From: Phosphoribacter sp037046615 | GTDB lineage: Bacteria; Actinomycetota; Actinomycetes; Actinomycetales; Dermatophilaceae | Assembly: GCA_037046615.1 (NCBI GenBank) | Contig: JBAOHD010000018.1 | Span: forward strand, 1-64,000 | DNA length: 64,000 nucleotides | Reading direction: 5' to 3' | Shown: positions 1 through 10,249 of the stretch, piece after piece | Position numbering within the stretch: position 1 is the first letter of the stretch | Layout of the letters: each line of letters begins with the position of its first letter | Position numbers and translations under genes: made by a program | Notes under the pieces: generated by a model | What the model saw: the letters and a program-made list of their open reading frames with translations, nothing else | Database searches by the model: none | Told to the model about the DNA's origin: nothing

Positions 1-603
1 ACGCGCGTCACCGGTGAGGTCACGGCATACCTGGAGGGGGTGGATCCAGGTCGAGAGCCGATCGGGCTTGAGCGCACCGCCGCCTTCAAGACCGAGACTC
101 TGGCGTTCAGCGGCCGGATCGACCGGGTCGACGACCGGGACGGCAGCCTCGTCGTCATCGACTACAAGACCGGTCGGCGACCGCTGTCAGACACCGACGC
201 GCGCACCTCGCTGCCGCTCGCGCTGTATGCCGCGGCGGTCTGGAAGACGTTGCGCCGCAGGTGTGTCCGCGTCGAGCTGCACCACGTGCCCAGTGGATCG
301 CTCGCGGCGTTCGAGCACAGCGACGCCTCGCTCGTGGCCAAGGTGCGGGAGGCCGAGTCGATCGCGCGAGACTTGCGTCGGGCCGACGCGGCATACCGCA
401 CCGGGCTCACCGGGGAAGCCGACCCGCAGGAGGTCGACACCGCGTGGTTCCCGCCACGGTTGTCGCCGCTGTGCCGGTGGTGCGACTACCGTGCCCATTG
501 TCCGCAAGGGCAGACCGTGGGTCCCGAGCACTCCTCGTGGGCAGCACTGGAGGCCAGTCCCACCGAGCCTGTCCCTGACCCAGACGTCGAAGGAGCACCC
601 TGA
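1..603 (+). CDS. RecB-family PD-(D/E)XK exonuclease, C-terminal part (5' end outside window)
   Basis: The frame is open from base 1, so only the C-terminal ~200 residues are present. Visible are the nuclease-core Asp in GRIDRVD, the catalytic VIDYKTG motif, and a C-terminal cysteine set (CRWCDYRAHC) of the kind that holds an iron-sulfur cluster in AddB/Cas4/RecB-type nucleases. The family cuts single- or double-stranded DNA during repair. The stop codon overlaps the ParA start (TGATG), so the two genes are probably co-transcribed. CGGCATAC and GTATGCCG octamers lie at 23-30 and near 226. The upstream start and any helicase fusion cannot be judged from this fragment. Confidence 0.85.
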   Translation, partial: TRVTGEVTAYLEGVDPGREPIGLERTAAFKTETLAFSGRIDRVDDRDGSLVVIDYKTGRRPLSDTDARTSLPLALYAAAVWKTLRRRCVRVELHHVPSGSLAAFEHSDASLVAKVREAESIARDLRRADAAYRTGLTGEADPQEVDTAWFPPRLSPLCRWCDYRAHCPQGQTVGPEHSSWAALEASPTEPVPDPDVEGAP

Positions 604-1412
604 TGAGCGCGGCACCGCGGAAGTCCACGGCCAAGAAACGGGCACCTGGGGCCGTCGTCATCGCGGTAGCCAACCAAAAGGGTGGCGTCGCCAAGACGAC
701 CTCGGTCGCGAGCCTCGGGGCGGCCTTCGCCGAACTCGGCAAGCGAGTCCTGCTCGTCGACCTCGACGCTCAGGCCTGCCTGACCTTCTCCCTCGGGGTC
801 GACCCCGACAGCGTCGAGACGTCGATCAACGAAGTGCTCCTCGGCCAGGCCCAGCTCAAGGACGCGATCATCCCGTGTGACGACGGCGTGCACCTGCTGC
901 CGTCGGTGATCGACCTCGCCGGCGCGGAGGCGCAGTTGCTCGGGCGTCCGGGGCGCGAGTTCGCGCTACGCACCGCGCTGGAGCCCGTCGTGGGTGACTA
1001 CGACGTCATCCTGCTCGACTGCTCACCGAGCCTCGGTGTGCTGACGCTCGCCGCGCTGACCGCCGCTAAGGGGCTCATCATCCCCATGCCGTGCGAGATG
1101 CTCAGCCACCGCGGTGTCGGTCAGCTGCTCGACACCGTCCGGGACGTCAAGCGGCTGCTCAACGCGGACCTTGAGGTCATCGGCGTCCTGCCGACCCTCT
1201 TCGACGGTCGGTCGGCGCACTCGCAGGCCGTCCTCGCCGACGTGGGGGAGCGCTACGGCCTGCCCGTGCTCCTGCCGCCGATCCCCAAGACGATTCGGTT
1301 CGCCGAAGCTCCCGCGGTCGGCCGGTCGATCCTCACGACCGCCAAGCGGTCTAAGGGCGCTGCGGCCTACCGCGAGGTCGCGAAGGGGCTGTCGGCGTCG
1401 CTCTGGCCCTGA
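603..1412 (+). CDS. ParA/Soj-family ATPase (orphan)
   Basis: A 269-residue P-loop ATPase. The deviant Walker A motif KGGVAKTT is at residues 26-33, the Walker A' segment LLVDLDAQA follows at about 50-58, and a Walker B-like VILLDCSPSLG is near 135. There is no ParB gene beside it, so a chromosome-partition role is not shown. In actinobacteria this gene habitually precedes an RhlE-type helicase, as here. The start overlaps the preceding nuclease stop, which implies translational coupling. A short basic N-terminus (KSTAKKRAP) precedes the fold. It is convergent with the helicase gene that ends 22 bp downstream. Confidence 0.9.
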   Translation: MSAAPRKSTAKKRAPGAVVIAVANQKGGVAKTTSVASLGAAFAELGKRVLLVDLDAQACLTFSLGVDPDSVETSINEVLLGQAQLKDAIIPCDDGVHLLPSVIDLAGAEAQLLGRPGREFALRTALEPVVGDYDVILLDCSPSLGVLTLAALTAAKGLIIPMPCEMLSHRGVGQLLDTVRDVKRLLNADLEVIGVLPTLFDGRSAHSQAVLADVGERYGLPVLLPPIPKTIRFAEAPAVGRSILTTAKRSKGAAAYREVAKGLSASLWP

Positions 1413-1433
1413 CAGGACCGCCCAGCGGGTCGC

Positions 1434-3253
1434 TCAGTCCCCGGACGACGCGGTCTCGCCCGAAGCGCCCTTGCCCGGCCCACGACGACGGCGTCGACGA
1501 GGCCGACCAGAGCCTCCGCCGCCCGCGGTTGCGGCGGCAGCAGGAGAGGTCGGTGACGCGGCCGTGTCCGAGCCGGACGCAGGCCGCGAGTCGGACGCAG
1601 AGTCGGAGGCCGGCATACCTGCGCTGGCATCCTGACCAGCCTGTCCACCTTGATCACCCTGACCGCCCCGAGTGCGACGGCGGTTGCGTTGCCGACGCGG
1701 CCGCTCCTCGCCCGACTCCGATGCTGCAGCGGACGTCGTGACCTCTCCTTCGGCGGAGGTCGCACGGGGCCCCCGCTCGCGACGAGAGTCTTCCCTGCGC
1801 CCGCCCCGAGCCGGCTTGTCGCCGCGCGCCCCGGCGCCTCGGCCACCGGACTTGCCGGTCTCGCCGAGGTCCTCGATCCGCTCGGCAGCCAGGCCCGCGC
1901 GGGTCTGCGCGTCCTTGCCGAGCCGACCGGTCACCGAGGTCGGGATATCGAGCTCCTCGTAGAGGTGATCGGAGGACGAATAGGTCTCGACCGGCTCCGG
2001 GATGCCGAGGTCCAGGAGCCGATTGATGAGCGCCCAGCGGGGCATGTCTTCCCAGTCGACCAGCGTGATCGCGATGCCCGTGTTGCCCGCGCGCCCGGTG
2101 CGTCCAATGCGGTGGACGTAGGTCTTCTCGTCCTCCGGGCACTGGTAGTTGACGACATGGGTGACGTTGTCGACGTCGATGCCCCGCGCGGCGACATCGG
2201 TGGCGACGAGGACGTCGACCTTGCCGTTGCGGAAGGCCCGCATGGCCTGCTCACGGGCACCCTGACCGAGGTCGCCATGGATGGCGGCCGCCGCGAACCC
2301 CCGTTCGACAAGCTCGTCAGAGACCTTGGCGGCGGCCCGCTTGGTGCGGGTGAAGATCAGCGTCAGGCCGCGGTCGTCGAGCTTGGAGCACCCGGGAGAG
2401 CAGCTCGACCTTGTCCAGTGAGTGGGCGCGGTAGATGACCTGGCGGGTCGCGGTCACGGTGTGGGCGTTTTCGCTCTCGTCGCCCATCGCGCGGATGTGG
2501 GTCGGCTGCGTCATGTACCGACGCGCCAGGGCGACGATCGCGCCGGGCATGGTCGCGGAGAAGAGCATCGTCTGACGGCCCGCCGGGGTGAGCGACATGA
2601 GGGTCTCGACGTCAGGGAGGAACCCGAGGTCGAGCATCTCGTCGGCCTCATCAAGGACGACCGTGCGGGCCTGGGACAGGTCGAGGTGGCCCTGCTTGGC
2701 CAGGTCGATCAGACGGCCGGGGGTGCCGACGACAACCTCGACACCGCGCTTGAGTGCCTCGACCTGCGGCTCGTAGGCCCGGCCACCGTAAACGGTGAGG
2801 ACGCGGATGCCGCGCTGCGCACCGGCGCGCTCAAGGTCGCCCGACGACCTGCACGGCCAGTTCACGCGTCGGCGCGACGGCGAGAGCCTGCGGCTTGCCC
2901 GGTCGGGCCAGCGCGTCGAACCCGGGGTCGCCAGGAGCGACCACCTTCTGCAGGATCGGCACCCCGAAGCCGAGGGTCTTGCCGGTGCCGGTCTTGGCCT
3001 GGCCGATGATGTCGTGACCACCGAGGGCGATCGGCAGGGTCATCGCCTGGATGGGGAAGGGATGGACGATCCCGTGCTTGGCGAGGGCGGCGACGATGTC
3101 CTCGTGGACGCCGAAATCGGCGAAGGTCGGCTCGGGTGCCGGCGCTGGAACGTCAAGCTGGACTTCCGCCGCTTCCGCACCCTCAGGAGCCTGCAGAGCA
3201 ACGGGGAGGGTGGTGTCGGTGGAGATCGCGTCTGTGGAGGTCGAGGGGACCAT
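1434..3253 (-). CDS. DEAD-box RNA helicase, RhlE-like, with basic C-terminal tail (frameshifted as read)
   Basis: Read on the minus strand across two frame breaks (near 2841 and 2393), this is a full DEAD-box helicase. It has a Q-motif segment (FADFGVHEDI), motif I AKTGTGKT, motif Ia PTRELAVQ, motif II DEAD in VLDEADEML, motif III SAT, and motif VI HRIGRTGRAG. After the second RecA fold comes a ~150-residue Arg/Gly/Ser-rich tail with RRRRRRG runs, typical of cold-shock or ribosome-associated helicases. Each break is mended by removing one base (GCC[C]GAC and GCT[T]GGA on the + strand), so I read them as sequence errors. The ATG at 3253 has GGAAG upstream. RNA unwinding in ribosome assembly or mRNA decay is the family role. 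Confidence 0.9.
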
Positions 3254-3535
3254 GGGGGTTTCGCTTCCGATCGGGCCGCGCTCAGACAGCGACCCGGGGG
3301 GCGCGCTCGGCGTCGGCGTAACAGGCCGATCGGAAGTCTTCGCGGTGAGATGCCGAGCCACTCGGCGGGGTCGATTCGGGCCGATCGGGCACCTTGACGC
3401 GGTCGAGTCTAGCGGAGTGGCCCCGACCGCCCGGACGGAGCGAGTCCGAGCCGCGCGGCATACCTCCTGTCTCGGCTCGTGTTCCCGCTCGCGTCTTCGC
3501 TGGTGGTATGCCGCGTGCCCACTAAGGTGCGGGAC

Positions 3536-4238
3536 ATGACCGACGCCACCGACGCGGCCTCGGGCCCGTCCGCCCCAGCCCAGGCACATGAGTCCCGCGA
3601 GGCCGTCACCTCCCTGCTCGGGGCGCTGGCTTACGCGCAGCTGAGCGGATTCGGGGAGCTCGCAGCCGATGCCCAGCGCGCCCCGGCCCTGGAGGCCAAG
3701 GCCGTGATCTCGGGCATGGCCACGGGGATCTACCGCCAGTTCGAGTCTGTCAGTGAGCGTTTGGTGCACCTCGGGGCGTCCCGGGAGGCAGCGATGGCCC
3801 CCTTCGTCACCGCGATCGACGCCTTCCACGCGCGCACCGCGCCCAGTGACTGGCTCGAAGGCCTCGTCAAGGCCTATGTCGGAGACGGGATCGCGCGTGA
3901 CTTCTATGCCGAGCTCGTCGAGTACGTCGACCAGCCGACGAAGGAGTTCGTCCTCACGCTGCTGCAGGACAACGGGCAGGCCCAGTTCATCAGTGACACT
4001 GTCCGCGCCGCGATCGCTGGCGATGCCCGTGTGGGCGGGCGCCTGGCCCTCTGGGCCCGACGGATCATGGGTGAAGCAGTCCAGCAGGCGCAACTCGTCG
4101 CCGGCGAGAGCGACGCGCTGACCGACCTCCTCGATGGGCGGGTCACGCGGCGCCGACTTTGCCGAGTTCGGTCGGATCTTCGCTCGGATCAGCGAGGCTC
4201 ACACCCATCGGATGGAGCGTCTCGGGTTGGCCGCCTAA
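3536..4238 (+). CDS. Ferritin-like fold protein (MiaE-like), frameshift near 4138
   Basis: About 233 residues of helical protein, adjacent to the RhlE-type helicase as in many actinobacteria. The first 200 residues read cleanly from ATG 3536. At about 4138 the frame changes and continues as GSRGADFAEFGRIF to a TAA at 4236-4238, so one extra base in the run of G/C explains it. The helical pattern and Glu/His spacing (FGELAAD, EFVLTLLQ, EAVQQAQL) fit the ferritin-like/tRNA-hydroxylase-type family. Its substrate is not known to me. It is divergent from the helicase and convergent with the GlsB-like gene, separated by a perfect 14-bp terminator hairpin. Confidence 0.75.
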
Positions 4239-4254
4239 CGAGCCCGCCGTCGCA

Positions 4255-4283
4255 AAAGGGGACCTGCCAGGCAGGTCCCCTTT
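4255..4283. terminator. Bidirectional terminator hairpin
   Basis: A perfect 14-bp inverted repeat (AAAGGGGACCTGCC, one-base centre, then its complement) lies between two convergent genes. The stem ends in AAA/TTT, so transcripts from either strand end in a short U tract. Confidence 0.85.
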
Positions 4284-4332
4284 CGCTGCGCTCGGGCCGG
4301 CGCCCGAAGGCGCCAGCGCGACCGTTGTGAGA

Positions 4333-4596
4333 TCAGCGGACGGACGAGGACTTCGTGACCGCGCCGTAAACGACGATGCCGATGGCGGCGACGATGATGC
4401 TGATGATCCAGCGAATCCAGTCGACGCCTGAGGTGCTGGCAACGCCGAGCATCCCAGCGAGCCACCAGCCGATGAGGGCGCCGACGATGCCGATGATGGT
4501 GGTGATGACGAGGCTGAGGTTCTGACGCCCCGGGAGGATGAAGCGGGCCAACAGGCCGACGATCAGGCCAGCGATGATGGTGCCGATGATGCTCAT
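4333..4596 (-). CDS. GlsB/YeaQ/YmgE-family small membrane stress protein
   Basis: 87 residues with three hydrophobic segments (IIGTIIAGLIVGLLARFIL, LVITTIIGIVGALIGWWLA, IISIIVAAIGIVVYGAV) and the family-typical PGRQ turn after the first helix. It is an integral cytoplasmic-membrane protein of the transglycosylase-associated/YeaQ group, usually induced in stress; no enzymatic role is established. An AAGGAG-type site (aagaaggagcac on the minus strand) precedes the ATG at 4596. It is transcribed toward the shared terminator at 4255-4283. Confidence 0.9.
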   Translation of the reverse strand: MSIIGTIIAGLIVGLLARFILPGRQNLSLVITTIIGIVGALIGWWLAGMLGVASTSGVDWIRWIISIIVAAIGIVVYGAVTKSSSVR

Positions 4597-4766
4597 GTGG
4601 GGGTGCTCCTTCTGGCCGCATTCTCGGCCGAATCAGTCTCTGGGAACCGCAGGGTCGGTCCCATGTGTCCAACATCTCACGCGCGGAGGCTTATTCCGCG
4701 CACAAGGCGCTGTATTTCGGGTGCCGATCTGGTAACGCAGGCTGTCTCGTGGGGGCCGGTGTGGCC

Positions 4767-4991
4767 TCAGGCCAGACCGAAACCGACTCGACCCTTCTCA
4801 GCGTGCCCCACGTTGACGAATCCAATCGCGTCCGCGGGGACGAAATACCGGCGCCCCTTGTCGTCCTCCAACGTGAGCACAGTCTTGTCGCGCAACGCTG
4901 CCTCGACCGCAGCCCCGATGTCCTCGGGGGTCTGCTCGGTCTCGAAAACGATCTCGCGGGCGACCTGGCGCACGCCGATCCTGACCTCCAT
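4767..4991 (-). CDS. DUF3107 protein (Rv3208A/TB9.4-type)
   Basis: 74 residues starting MEVRIGVRQVAREIVFETEQ. The ATG at 4991 is preceded by a GAAGGG ribosome-binding site; a longer upstream reading adds only non-conserved residues. The protein is small and acidic, with a ferredoxin-like beta-alpha pattern, and matches the actinobacterial DUF3107 family, usually next to a TetR gene as here. The function is unknown to me. The same-strand TetR gene lies 158 bp upstream. Confidence 0.85.
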   Translation of the reverse strand: MEVRIGVRQVAREIVFETEQTPEDIGAAVEAALRDKTVLTLEDDKGRRYFVPADAIGFVNVGHAEKGRVGFGLA

Positions 4992-5149
4992 GGTGTTTCC
5001 CTTCGTGAAGCTCGAATCCTCATCCGCCCTAACCCAGGGTGGTGGTCGGTGATTCCCCACCGGCTCGTCGCTGTGGGATGGCCGAGGGGTCGCTGAAGCC
5101 GCCGTTCAGAGGAGTCGCGTCGGCGTGAGTGCCCGGCTGCTCCTGGTGC

Positions 5150-5767
5150 TCATGAGCCCGTAGGAAGACCACCCAGCCCGCGCCAGGCCAGCTGGCTCAC
5201 GAGTCGGGCAGCCTCCGCCTGACCGATGGTGCCAAACGTCGCCCAGTTGCGGGCCGCCATCTGCGCCATCCCGGTGAGGGCCATCGCGAGCACCATCGCG
5301 TCAGCGCGAGGCATCGTCGTGTCGGCGGCGATTGCATCGGCGAATGCCTCGCCGCAGCGGGTGAATGCCCCGTCGATCCGCGAGGACACCTCCGCGACAT
5401 TGATCAGATCCGACTCGAACAACAGCCGGAAGGCCTGCCCCTCCCGTCCGACGAAGTCGAAGTAGGCGGCCACCGTGGCGAAGACCCGCTCCTTGTTGCT
5501 GCCCTGGCTGGCCAGTGCGGTGCGGACCGCGGTCTCCAACTCGTGGGCGCGCTCATCGAGCAACGCGAGATACAGCTCGAGCTTGCCCGGAAAGTGCTGG
5601 TAGAGAACGGGCTTGGAGACGCCCGCCCGCTCGGCGATGTCGTCCATCGCCGCCGAGTGGTAGCCCGACTCGACGAAGGCTGCCTGGGCGGCGGCCAATA
5701 GCTGGGCCCGACGGGCCGATCGGGGCAACCGCTGCCCACGACCCCGCAGGTCTGCCGACACCGACAT
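5150..5767 (-). CDS. TetR-family transcriptional regulator
   Basis: 205 residues from the ATG at 5767. The N-terminal DNA-binding domain is typical: SARRAQLLAAAQAAFVESGY, then MDDIAERAGVSKPVLYQHF, which is the helix-turn-helix with the TetR-signature Tyr-x-His-Phe. The rest is an all-helical ligand/dimer domain. It corresponds to the mycobacterial Rv3208 regulator beside DUF3107. It is divergent from the MoeBR-type gene 175 bp away, so the 5768-5942 intergenic region may carry its operator; no clear palindrome stood out there. Confidence 0.92.
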   Translation of the reverse strand: MSVSADLRGRGQRLPRSARRAQLLAAAQAAFVESGYHSAAMDDIAERAGVSKPVLYQHFPGKLELYLALLDERAHELETAVRTALASQGSNKERVFATVAAYFDFVGREGQAFRLLFESDLINVAEVSSRIDGAFTRCGEAFADAIAADTTMPRADAMVLAMALTGMAQMAARNWATFGTIGQAEAARLVSQLAWRGLGGLPTGS

Positions 5768-5942
5768 TTTCGGCTCTCTCCTACCCGACTCAGCTCGTTC
5801 GACGGACGGTCGCGACGGTGATCGGGGCGACCGGGCCACATCCTACGCATCGGTAGGTTCGCCGCGTCACTCCCGCGTCACCTCCCGCGTCACGCCTCGT
5901 CGCACCTTCGCGACCAATCCGGGCTGCCGTAGCCTGCACGGC

Positions 5943-7065
5943 ATGGCTGATGCGGGCGCGCGGAGCGGCGTCGGCGCGCTACGCGCGCCAGATCGCCTTG
6001 CCCGAGATCGGGCCGGAGGGGCAGGCCAGGCTCGGAGCCGCCGCGGTCCTCGTCGTGGGAGCCGGTGGGCTGGGATCGCCGGTGATCACCTACCTCGCGG
6101 CTGCCGGGATCGGCACTGTGGGCGTTGTCGACGACGATCTGGTCGAGGAGTCCAATCTCCACCGCCAGCCTCTCCATCGCACCGTCGACGTCGGCCGGCC
6201 CAAGGCGCTCTCGGCCCGGGACGCGGTCAGCCGCCTCACCCCCGATGTGCGTGTCGTCGCGCACCAGGAGCGCCTCACGGCCGAGCAACGCGAGGCGCCT
6301 GGTCACGGCATACGACCTCGTTGTCGACGGGAGCGACAACTTCCCGGCGCGGTATGCCGTGGGGCAGGCCTGCGCCGAGGTGGGCCGGCCGCACGTGTGG
6401 GGCGCCGTGCTCGCCTTCCAGGCGCAGGTGAGCGTGTGGTGGCCCCCACACGGCCCGTGCTACCGCTGTGTCTTCCCCGATGCGCCGACACCCGGCTCGG
6501 TGCCGTCGTGTGCCGACGCGGGCGTCGTTGGTGCTCTCGTCGGCGCCGTGGGTTCGATCCAGGCCATGGAGGCCGTCAAGGTCCTCCTCGGGATCGGAGA
6601 GCCCCTCGTGGGGCGCCTCCTGGTCCACGACGCACTCGCGGGGAGTTGGGGTCAGGTCCCCGTGCGCCGCGATCCAGCGTGCCCCACCTGCTGCGGTATG
6701 CCGCTCGCCTCCGGTCCCGCGCGTGAGCGCGGCCAGCCGGGCAGGCGCCACCGGGCGCGCCGACGTCCATCTCGACCGCGCAGCTGCGGGCGGATGGCGA
6801 CGCCCTGCTGGTCATCGACGTCAGGCCGCACCGAGGAACGGGCAGCGCTGCCAGGTCCCGCCACGGTCGCGGTGGAACTCGAGACGATCGCGCTCTGGCG
6901 AGGGCATGGATGAGAGACTCCTCGGCCCTCGGGATGGGCAGGTCGTCTTCGTATGCCGCAGTGGATGCGCGCTCGGCCGAGGCGGCATACCTCGCGCGGG
7001 CTGCGGGATGGCGGCACGCGGTGAGCCTCGAGGGTGGCGCGCTGGCATGGGAAGGGCACTCCTGA
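5943..7065 (+). CDS. MoeB/ThiF-type adenylyltransferase with C-terminal rhodanese domain (MoeBR; frameshifted)
   Basis: An E1-like enzyme that activates the C-terminal glycine of a MoaD/ThiS-type sulfur carrier, fused to a rhodanese domain that supplies sulfur. Visible features are the nucleotide-binding VVGAGGLGSPVITYL, DDDLVEESNLHRQ, the VVDGSDNFPARYAV segment, and paired zinc cysteines (CYRC and CPTCC). The rhodanese part reads LLVIDVR followed by the persulfide-site loop VFVCRSG. At least four frame breaks occur (near 6296, 6725, 6825 and 6970). The start may be ATG 5943 or 5950; the ThiF frame is that of 5950. The stop TGA is at 7063-7065. It is the counterpart of mycobacterial moeB1/Rv3206c and has CGGCATAC/GTATGCCG octamers throughout. 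Confidence 0.85.
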
Positions 7066-7089
7066 GCGCTGTCAGTGGTCCGTGATGGA

Positions 7090-10000
7090 ATGCCGGGCAT
7101 GGTCACCCTCCACCGCGCAGTGCCACCGGCCGCACGCCGGGTTGCGCTCGGTGATGCGGCCAGCGCGGCAGTGGCCTCGCAGTCGCCGATCCTGCGGGTG
7201 ATCGGTGCGCCCGGTTCGGGCAAGACGACGCTCGCGATCGAGTTCGTCGCCGCCCGGGTGGCGGCTGGCGAGCTCACGGCCGATCAGTGTCTCCTGCTGG
7301 CGCCGACCCGCCTGGCCGCTGCGAGGCTTCGTGACGCGGTCACCGCCCGCGTCGGTGGCACGACGAGCGAGGCGATGGCCCGCACCCACCAAGCCTTCGG
7401 CTTTGCCATCCTGCGGGCCGAGGCGGCCCTGCGCGGTGACCCTTCTCCCACCCTGCTCAGTGGTCCCGAGCAGGACGTCGTCCTGCGGGACCTCCTGGCC
7501 GGCCACCGCGCCGAGCCGCATCGGGCTCCGCCCTGGCCGGCCGCGCTCCTGCCTGCCTTGGAGACGCGGGGATTTCGAGCGGAGCTGCGCGACCTCCTCA
7601 TGCGGGCCGCCGAGCACGGAGTCGACGCCCAGACCTTGGCGCGTTTAGGGCACGACCACGACAAACCCGAATGGGTCGCCGCTGCCGTCGTGCTCGACGA
7701 ATACGACCAGGTCACGGCGCTGTCGCGCCCGGGATCCTACGACCCGGCCTACATCCTCACGGCCGCCGCCGACCTGCTCGAAGACGATCCCGAGGCGCTG
7801 GATCGGCTGCGTGCGCAGGTCAAGCTCGTCGTCGTCGACGATGCCCAGGAGCTGACGTGGCCAGGTGCGCGTCTCCTGCGCGTGCTGGCGCACCCGGGGA
7901 TGCAGGTCGTGCTCATGGCCGACCCCGACAGCGCGGTCCAGACCTTCCGCGGTGCAGAGCCTCACCTGCTGTGGTCAGACACGTGGCCTGCTCTGGCTGA
8001 TGCTCCCATCGTCACTCTCGACACGGCATACCGCGTGCCGGTGGGTGTCGGTGAGGCCGCCGCGCGGGTGGCGGCGCGCATCGGTGCGGTCGGCGGCGGG
8101 GGTCAACGGAAGGCGCTTGACGCGCCTGACCACGGCCGTGAGGGCCAGGTGCGCGTCGCTCTCCTGCGTGCCGTGACCCAGGAGGGCTCCTATCTCGCCT
8201 CGGTGCTGCGGCGGGCACACCTCGAGGGTCGGATTCCGTGGCGCGAGATGGTGGTCGTCGTGCGCGGAGGAGCCCGGGCCGCGACGATCCGGCGCAGCCT
8301 CGCGGCGGCGGGCGTGCCGGTGGGGACGGCCCCGGGTGCCGTCCCGATCCGTGACGAGGTCGCGGTGAGGCCGCTGTTGCTCCTGCTCGACCTCGCCATC
8401 AGGTGCGCGCGTGATCCTGCCAGCGGGCCGACCCCCGACGAGACCGTCGAGATCCTGACCTCGACGATTGCGGGCGTTGATGCCGTGGCGCTGCGGCGGC
8501 TGCGGCGAGCGCTGCGGCGGGTGGAGCTCGATCGACGGCGGGAGGCGCACGAGTGATGAGCTTCTGGCCGCCGCGCTCGTCGATCCCGTCGCGGCTGCAT
8601 CAAGCGGGTCGCTCGGGGCGCCGCTGCGACAGGTCGCCAGAGCGTTGGCAGCGGGCGTGTCGGCCTGCCGCCGCGATGAGCATGGCAGGTGGGGCGTCGG
8701 CGTCACCGCGGAGGCCGTGCTATGGGCGATCTGGTCCGCTCTCGGGGTGGCCGACGGGTGGCGTGACGAGGCACTGCGTGGCGGGTTGCGCGGTGCTCGG
8801 GCCGACCGAGACCTCGATGCCGTGCTCGGACTCTTCGGCGCCGCTGCACGGTATGCCGACCGCTTACCAGGTCGCGGCCCGGATGGCTTCCTCGACCACA
8901 TCCGGGGCCAGGAAGTCCCCGGTGACACACTCGTGCCGCGTGCCCCGAGCGACGATGTCGTGCAGGTCCTGACTCCCGCTGCCGCTGCCGGACGTGAGTG
9001 GCCGCTCGTCTGTGTCGCCGGTGTGCAGGAAGGCGTGTGGCCCGACCTTCGGCTTCGTGGCTCCCTGCTCGGATCATCCCAGCTCGTCGATCTACTGACC
9101 TCGAGTCAGCTTTCCACGGTCGACGCGCAGGCCGCGGTGCGCTATGACGAGACGAGGCTGTTCTACGTCGCGCTCACCCGTGCCACGCGCCAGCTCGTCG
9201 TCACGGCGGTGCGCTCTGACGACGAGCAGCCGTCGGTCTACCTCGATCTGGTCGACCCGGCAGGCGTGGAGGAGGGCTTGCGCGCCTTCACCGAGCCAGA
9301 TCGGGTGCTGTCGATGGCCGCGATCGTCGGGTCGTTGCGTCGCTCCGCCGCTGGCGAGGACCTGATCGACCGGCAACGCGCTGCCCGGCTGCTCGTCGAC
9401 CTGGCTGACCACGGGGTCGCGGCCGCCGACCCGGCATCGTGGTGGACGAGCGTGCCGGCACCGCAGGCGCGTCCGCGTCGCGGAGACGACACGCCGGTGC
9501 GAGTGTCTCCATCCACGCTTGAGCGCTTCCAGACGTGCCCCCTCCAATGGTTGATCACGACCTCTGGTGGCTCCGGGCCCAGCCACGCTGCGGCGACCAT
9601 CGGGACGCTCGTCCACGAGGTCGTCGCCCTCCATGGTGACCACGATCTCGGCACCCTGACCGATGCGATCGACCGCCGGTGGCCGCAGCTCGGCCTCGCC
9701 CATGGCTGGGTGAGCGAGCGCAAACGCCACGAAGCTCACGACATGGCGCGGCGGATCGTCGAGTATGCCGCCCAGCACCGCGACACGTGGGAGTTCCTCG
9801 GAGCCGAGCAGCCGTTCGACGTGGCCGTGGGGCGCGCGGTCGTCCGCGGGAGCGTCGACCGGCTCGAGCGGCATACGCGCACGGGCGAAGTGCGGGTCGT
9901 CGACTACAAGACGGGGACGACAAAGGTGACCAAGCCCGAACTCCTCGCTGTCCACCCTCAGTTGGGGGCCTATCAGGTGGCGGTGACGCGAGGTGCCTTC

Positions 10001-10249
10001 CCCGAGGCGGGCTCGGTCAGCGGGGGAGCAGCCCTGCTCTACATCGGACGCAATGCCACGAAGGCCCCCGACGTGCGGCTTCAACCGCCGCTGGCCAAGG
10101 CCGACGATCCTGGCTGGGCCGAGGGGCTCATCGAGGCCAGTGCGGAGGGGATGGCTGCGGCGACCTTCGCAGCGCGACCGAGCGACACGTGTGACCGCTG
10201 CGTCGTCCGGGGGTCCTGCCCGGCGCAACCCGATGGGCAGGCCGTGTGA
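7090..10249 (+). CDS. adnA: AdnA-type helicase-nuclease subunit (frameshift near 8534)
   Basis: A UvrD/PcrA-like motor fused to a RecB-type nuclease, one half of the actinobacterial AdnAB dimer that resects double-strand breaks. N-terminal Walker A is GAPGSGKTT. Walker B is the atypical VVVDDAQE that marks the AdnA subunit. A helicase motif VI-like YVALTRATRQLVV is present. The C-terminal nuclease shows GSVDRLE, VVDYKTGT and an iron-sulfur cysteine set (TCPLQW, then CDRC and a final Cys). One frame break near 8534 (GAT[C]GAC) is mended by one base. Start choice is uncertain: GTG 7075, ATG 7090 or ATG 7099. The stop overlaps the adnB ATG at 10249. Total is about 1,050 residues, the usual size. 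Confidence 0.92.

Noticed and set aside
603..1412. A ParABS chromosome-partition locus near the origin
   Set aside because: No parB, parS-like palindromes, dnaA or dnaN are near; this ParA-like gene is the orphan linked to the RhlE-type helicase.
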